Source: an uncultured Lachnospiraceae bacterium
GTDB lineage: Bacteria > Bacillota > Clostridia > Lachnospirales > Lachnospiraceae
Assembly: GCA_902473545.1 (NCBI GenBank)
Contig: CABRSG010000116.1
Location: 1 to 7,408, forward strand
Reading direction: 5' to 3'
Length of the DNA: 7,408 nucleotides
The notes under the pieces are model-generated. The model saw only the letters and a program-made list of their open reading frames with translations. It was not told the origin of the DNA and ran no database searches. Numbering within the stretch: the first letter of the stretch is position 1; the number at the start of each line of letters is the position of its first letter. Positions 6,132 to 7,408 of the stretch are shown in pieces. The position numbers and the translations under genes were made by a program.

Positions 6132-7082
6132 TTAATCTTTTTCTTTTCGGTTGAAGAAGCCCTCCTGTCCAAGCTCCTGCGTCTGCACGCTTCCGCGCAC
6201 CTTAAACTGAAGCTCCGGGTTCTTGATGCTCACCCTCGTGTGCTCCGGCACCGAGGAAGTGATAAATGCGTTACTTCCAATGACCGCCCCTTCTCCGATA
6301 ATGGTCTCTCCTCCCAGAATGGATGCCCCGGAGTAAACGGTCACATTGTCCATGAGCGTCGGATGACGCTTCGCGCCGCGCAGCGACTGTCCGCCTCTCG
6401 TGGAAAGCGCGCCCAGGGTCACGCCCTGGTACAGCTTCACATTTTTGCCGATAACGGTAGTCTCGCCGACTACCACGCCGGTACCGTGGTCGATAAAGAA
6501 ATACTCGCCGATCGTCGCCCCCGGATGGATGTCGATACCGGTGAGGTTGTGCGCGTGCTCCGTCATGATCCGCGGAATCATTGGTACTCCCAGAATATGA
6601 AGCTCGTGCGCGATGCGGTTGACGCTGATCGCGAATACGCCCGGATAGGAAAAAATAACCTCATCCGTGTTGAACGCCGCCGGGTCGCCGTCATATGCCG
6701 CCTGCACGTCCTTCGCAAGCATCCCTCGCAGCCACGGCAGACGCCGCAGAAATTGCTGCACGATCTCCCCCGCCCTGCAGCGGCACTTTTCCTCTGTCTT
6801 TTCTCCCGCACATTCCAGCGCTTTCGCCACCTGCTTCGTCAGCTCGTACTCAATATTCTCCAGAAGCTCTCCGACATGGTAGCGCACCGTCGCGCTTTTC
6901 AGTTTCTTGTACTCAAAATATCCCGGGAACAGTATCTGACGCACCATCTCGCATATTTTGATGATCATCTCCCTGTTCAGCCGGTTGTCAGAATCAATGT
7001 TGCTGATAACAGAATGCTCCCGGTAGCTGTCCAGCAGAGAATCAACCAGCGCTTCCATCTGCGCTGCCTGTAGATTGTTCAT
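6132..7082 (-). CDS. cysE: Serine O-acetyltransferase (CysE/EpsC type)
   Basis: This enzyme transfers acetyl from acetyl-CoA to L-serine, making O-acetylserine for cysteine synthesis in the cytoplasm. The 316 residues comprise a long helical N-terminal domain (about 1-170) and a left-handed beta-helix of hexapeptide repeats (about 183-285). Expected catalytic features are visible: Asp 133 in DGDPAAF, TGIDIHPGA (181-189, Asp 184), FIDHGTGVVVGET (196-208, His 199), YQGVTLGAL (218-226) and KRHP (238-241, His 240). The C-terminus reads VPEHTRVSIKNPELQFK rather than the AGVPA-type tail of E. coli CysE, where feedback inhibition by cysteine is centred, so control may differ. The ATG at 7082 has AGGAGA 7 bases upstream; starts at 7103 or 7169 are in frame but lack this site and would run through a promoter or terminator. 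It heads a group with the 48-codon gene and an aminotransferase. No T-box leader is present. Confidence 0.95.
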   Translation of the reverse strand: MNNLQAAQMEALVDSLLDSYREHSVISNIDSDNRLNREMIIKICEMVRQILFPGYFEYKKLKSATVRYHVGELLENIEYELTKQVAKALECAGEKTEEKCRCRAGEIVQQFLRRLPWLRGMLAKDVQAAYDGDPAAFNTDEVIFSYPGVFAISVNRIAHELHILGVPMIPRIMTEHAHNLTGIDIHPGATIGEYFFIDHGTGVVVGETTVIGKNVKLYQGVTLGALSTRGGQSLRGAKRHPTLMDNVTVYSGASILGGETIIGEGAVIGSNAFITSSVPEHTRVSIKNPELQFKVRGSVQTQELGQEGFFNRKEKD

Positions 7083-7112
7083 GTGCTGCTCTCCTAAAAT
7101 CATTTTGCGGAT

Positions 7113-7141
7113 AGTATAGCACATTTTAAAAAAAAGAGCAA
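7113..7141 (-). promoter_or_regulatory. Proximal cysE promoter (P2), extended -10
   Basis: TATACT (7113-7118) is preceded by TGC, giving an extended -10. A weak -35, TTGCTC (7136-7141), is 17 bp away and lies within the 3' arm of the leader terminator, whose eight-T run forms part of the spacer. The start point would be near 7106, giving a leader of about 24 bases before the cysE ATG. Confidence 0.6.
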
Positions 7142-7161
7142 ACCATATCTCAGATTTGCCC
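7128..7161 (-). terminator. Intrinsic terminator upstream of cysE
   Basis: On the minus strand a 9-bp stem GGGCAAATC/GGTTTGCTC (7153-7161 with 7136-7144), with two G-U wobbles and an 8-base loop, is followed directly by eight T residues (7135 down to 7128). On the plus strand the wobbles become A-C mismatches and no T-run follows, so the minus strand is the functional one. It lies between two cysE promoters, with no minus-strand gene before it in the window. Confidence 0.85.
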
Positions 7162-7175
7162 CTTTGCACATATTT

Positions 7176-7204
7176 ATTTTATAGCAGGTCGCATTTCCTG
7201 TCAA
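7176..7204 (-). promoter_or_regulatory. Distal promoter (P1) upstream of cysE
   Basis: A perfect -35 TTGACA (7199-7204) and -10 TAAAAT (7176-7181, five of six) are separated by 17 bp. Transcription would start near 7169 and meet the intrinsic terminator after about 40 bases. Confidence 0.75.
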
Positions 7205-7210
7205 ATACTT

Positions 7211-7239
7211 TGTTACTGTTCACGTCGTTCACAGTAACA
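7211..7239. promoter_or_regulatory. Inverted repeat, candidate operator between cysE and tRNA-Phe
   Basis: TGTTACTGT (7211-7219) and ACAGTAACA (7231-7239) form a perfect 9-bp inverted repeat with an 11-base spacer, so the arms end in T-N11-A as in LysR-type regulator sites. It lies 6 bases upstream of the P1 -35, centred near -56 relative to the proposed P1 start. A GTTCAC direct repeat with a 9-base period spans the spacer. The regulator is not in the window. Confidence 0.5.
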
Positions 7240-7279
7240 CACTTTTAGTATCCGGGCCGTAAAAACATTTATTTTTTCC

Positions 7280-7308
7280 TTGACATCCCCGTGAAGATAC
7301 TATATAAT
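7280..7308 (+). promoter_or_regulatory. Consensus promoter of tRNA-Phe
   Basis: TTGACA (7280-7285) and TATAAT (7303-7308) match the sigma-A consensus at all twelve positions with a 17-bp spacer, as expected for a highly expressed stable RNA. Transcription would start near 7315, about 42 bases before the mature tRNA. That leader contains a CAGGAA/TTCCTG inverted repeat (7320-7325 with 7348-7353). Confidence 0.9.
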
Positions 7309-7356
7309 TTCTGTTGTTGCAGGAATGCAAATGTTATTTATACATCTTTCCTGTAT

Positions 7357-7408
<52 letters not shown>

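Noticed and set aside
5985..7073. Plus-strand open frame opposite cysE
   Set aside because: It is a shadow of cysE, whose catalytic motifs are complete on the minus strand.
7100..7171. Possible 23-residue leader peptide (MCKGANLRYGLL...) with Cys codons before cysE
   Set aside because: Its ATG would sit at the very start of the P1 transcript with no ribosome binding site, and it has only two separated Cys codons (2 and 17). It crosses the terminator and P2, so it is probably chance, though leaderless translation cannot be excluded.
7083..7260. Cysteine T-box or S-box leader before cysE
   Set aside because: There is no AGGGTGGNACCGCG T-box, no specifier-loop structure and no SAM riboswitch core, and the P1 leader is far too short for either.

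Overview
The window looks like ordinary chromosome from a Firmicute of class Clostridia, most likely a Lachnospiraceae relative. This is inferred from the protein types (a YpuA/DUF1002 secreted protein, a class Ic aspartate aminotransferase, an EpsC-like serine acetyltransferase), strong AGGAGG-type ribosome binding sites, sigma-A consensus promoters and moderate G+C. Species cannot be set from the sequence alone. I see no transposase, phage gene or CRISPR array.

All six protein genes lie on the minus strand, so transcription runs right to left. From the right: a tRNA-Phe gene (plus strand, cut by the window end) with a perfect consensus promoter is divergent from cysE. The 274-base region between them holds a 9-bp inverted repeat with an 11-base spacer, a strong minus-strand promoter, an intrinsic terminator only about 40 bases downstream of it, and a second promoter overlapping that terminator just before cysE. 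Then follow cysE, a 48-codon hypothetical gene and a class I aminotransferase, separated by about 50 bases each, with a stem-loop in each gap.

A hairpin overlapping a probable new promoter separates these from a compact unit: ddl, murF (4 bases apart, with the murF ribosome binding site in the end of ddl) and a 635-residue secreted DUF1002 protein (20 bases after murF). The unit ends at a 12-bp terminator with a GAAA loop. The first 50 bases, beyond that terminator, can form two hairpins and may belong to a dispersed repeat or structured RNA.

Ddl and MurF act in sequence: Ddl makes D-Ala-D-Ala and MurF attaches it to UDP-MurNAc-tripeptide. The secreted DUF1002 protein is co-directional and probably co-transcribed, which suggests an envelope role, but its function is unknown. 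Its roughly 380-residue acidic C-terminal extension, with internal tandem repeats, is the least ordinary coding feature. The most interesting regulatory feature is the nested promoter-terminator-promoter arrangement before cysE. No clear new multi-gene system is visible.
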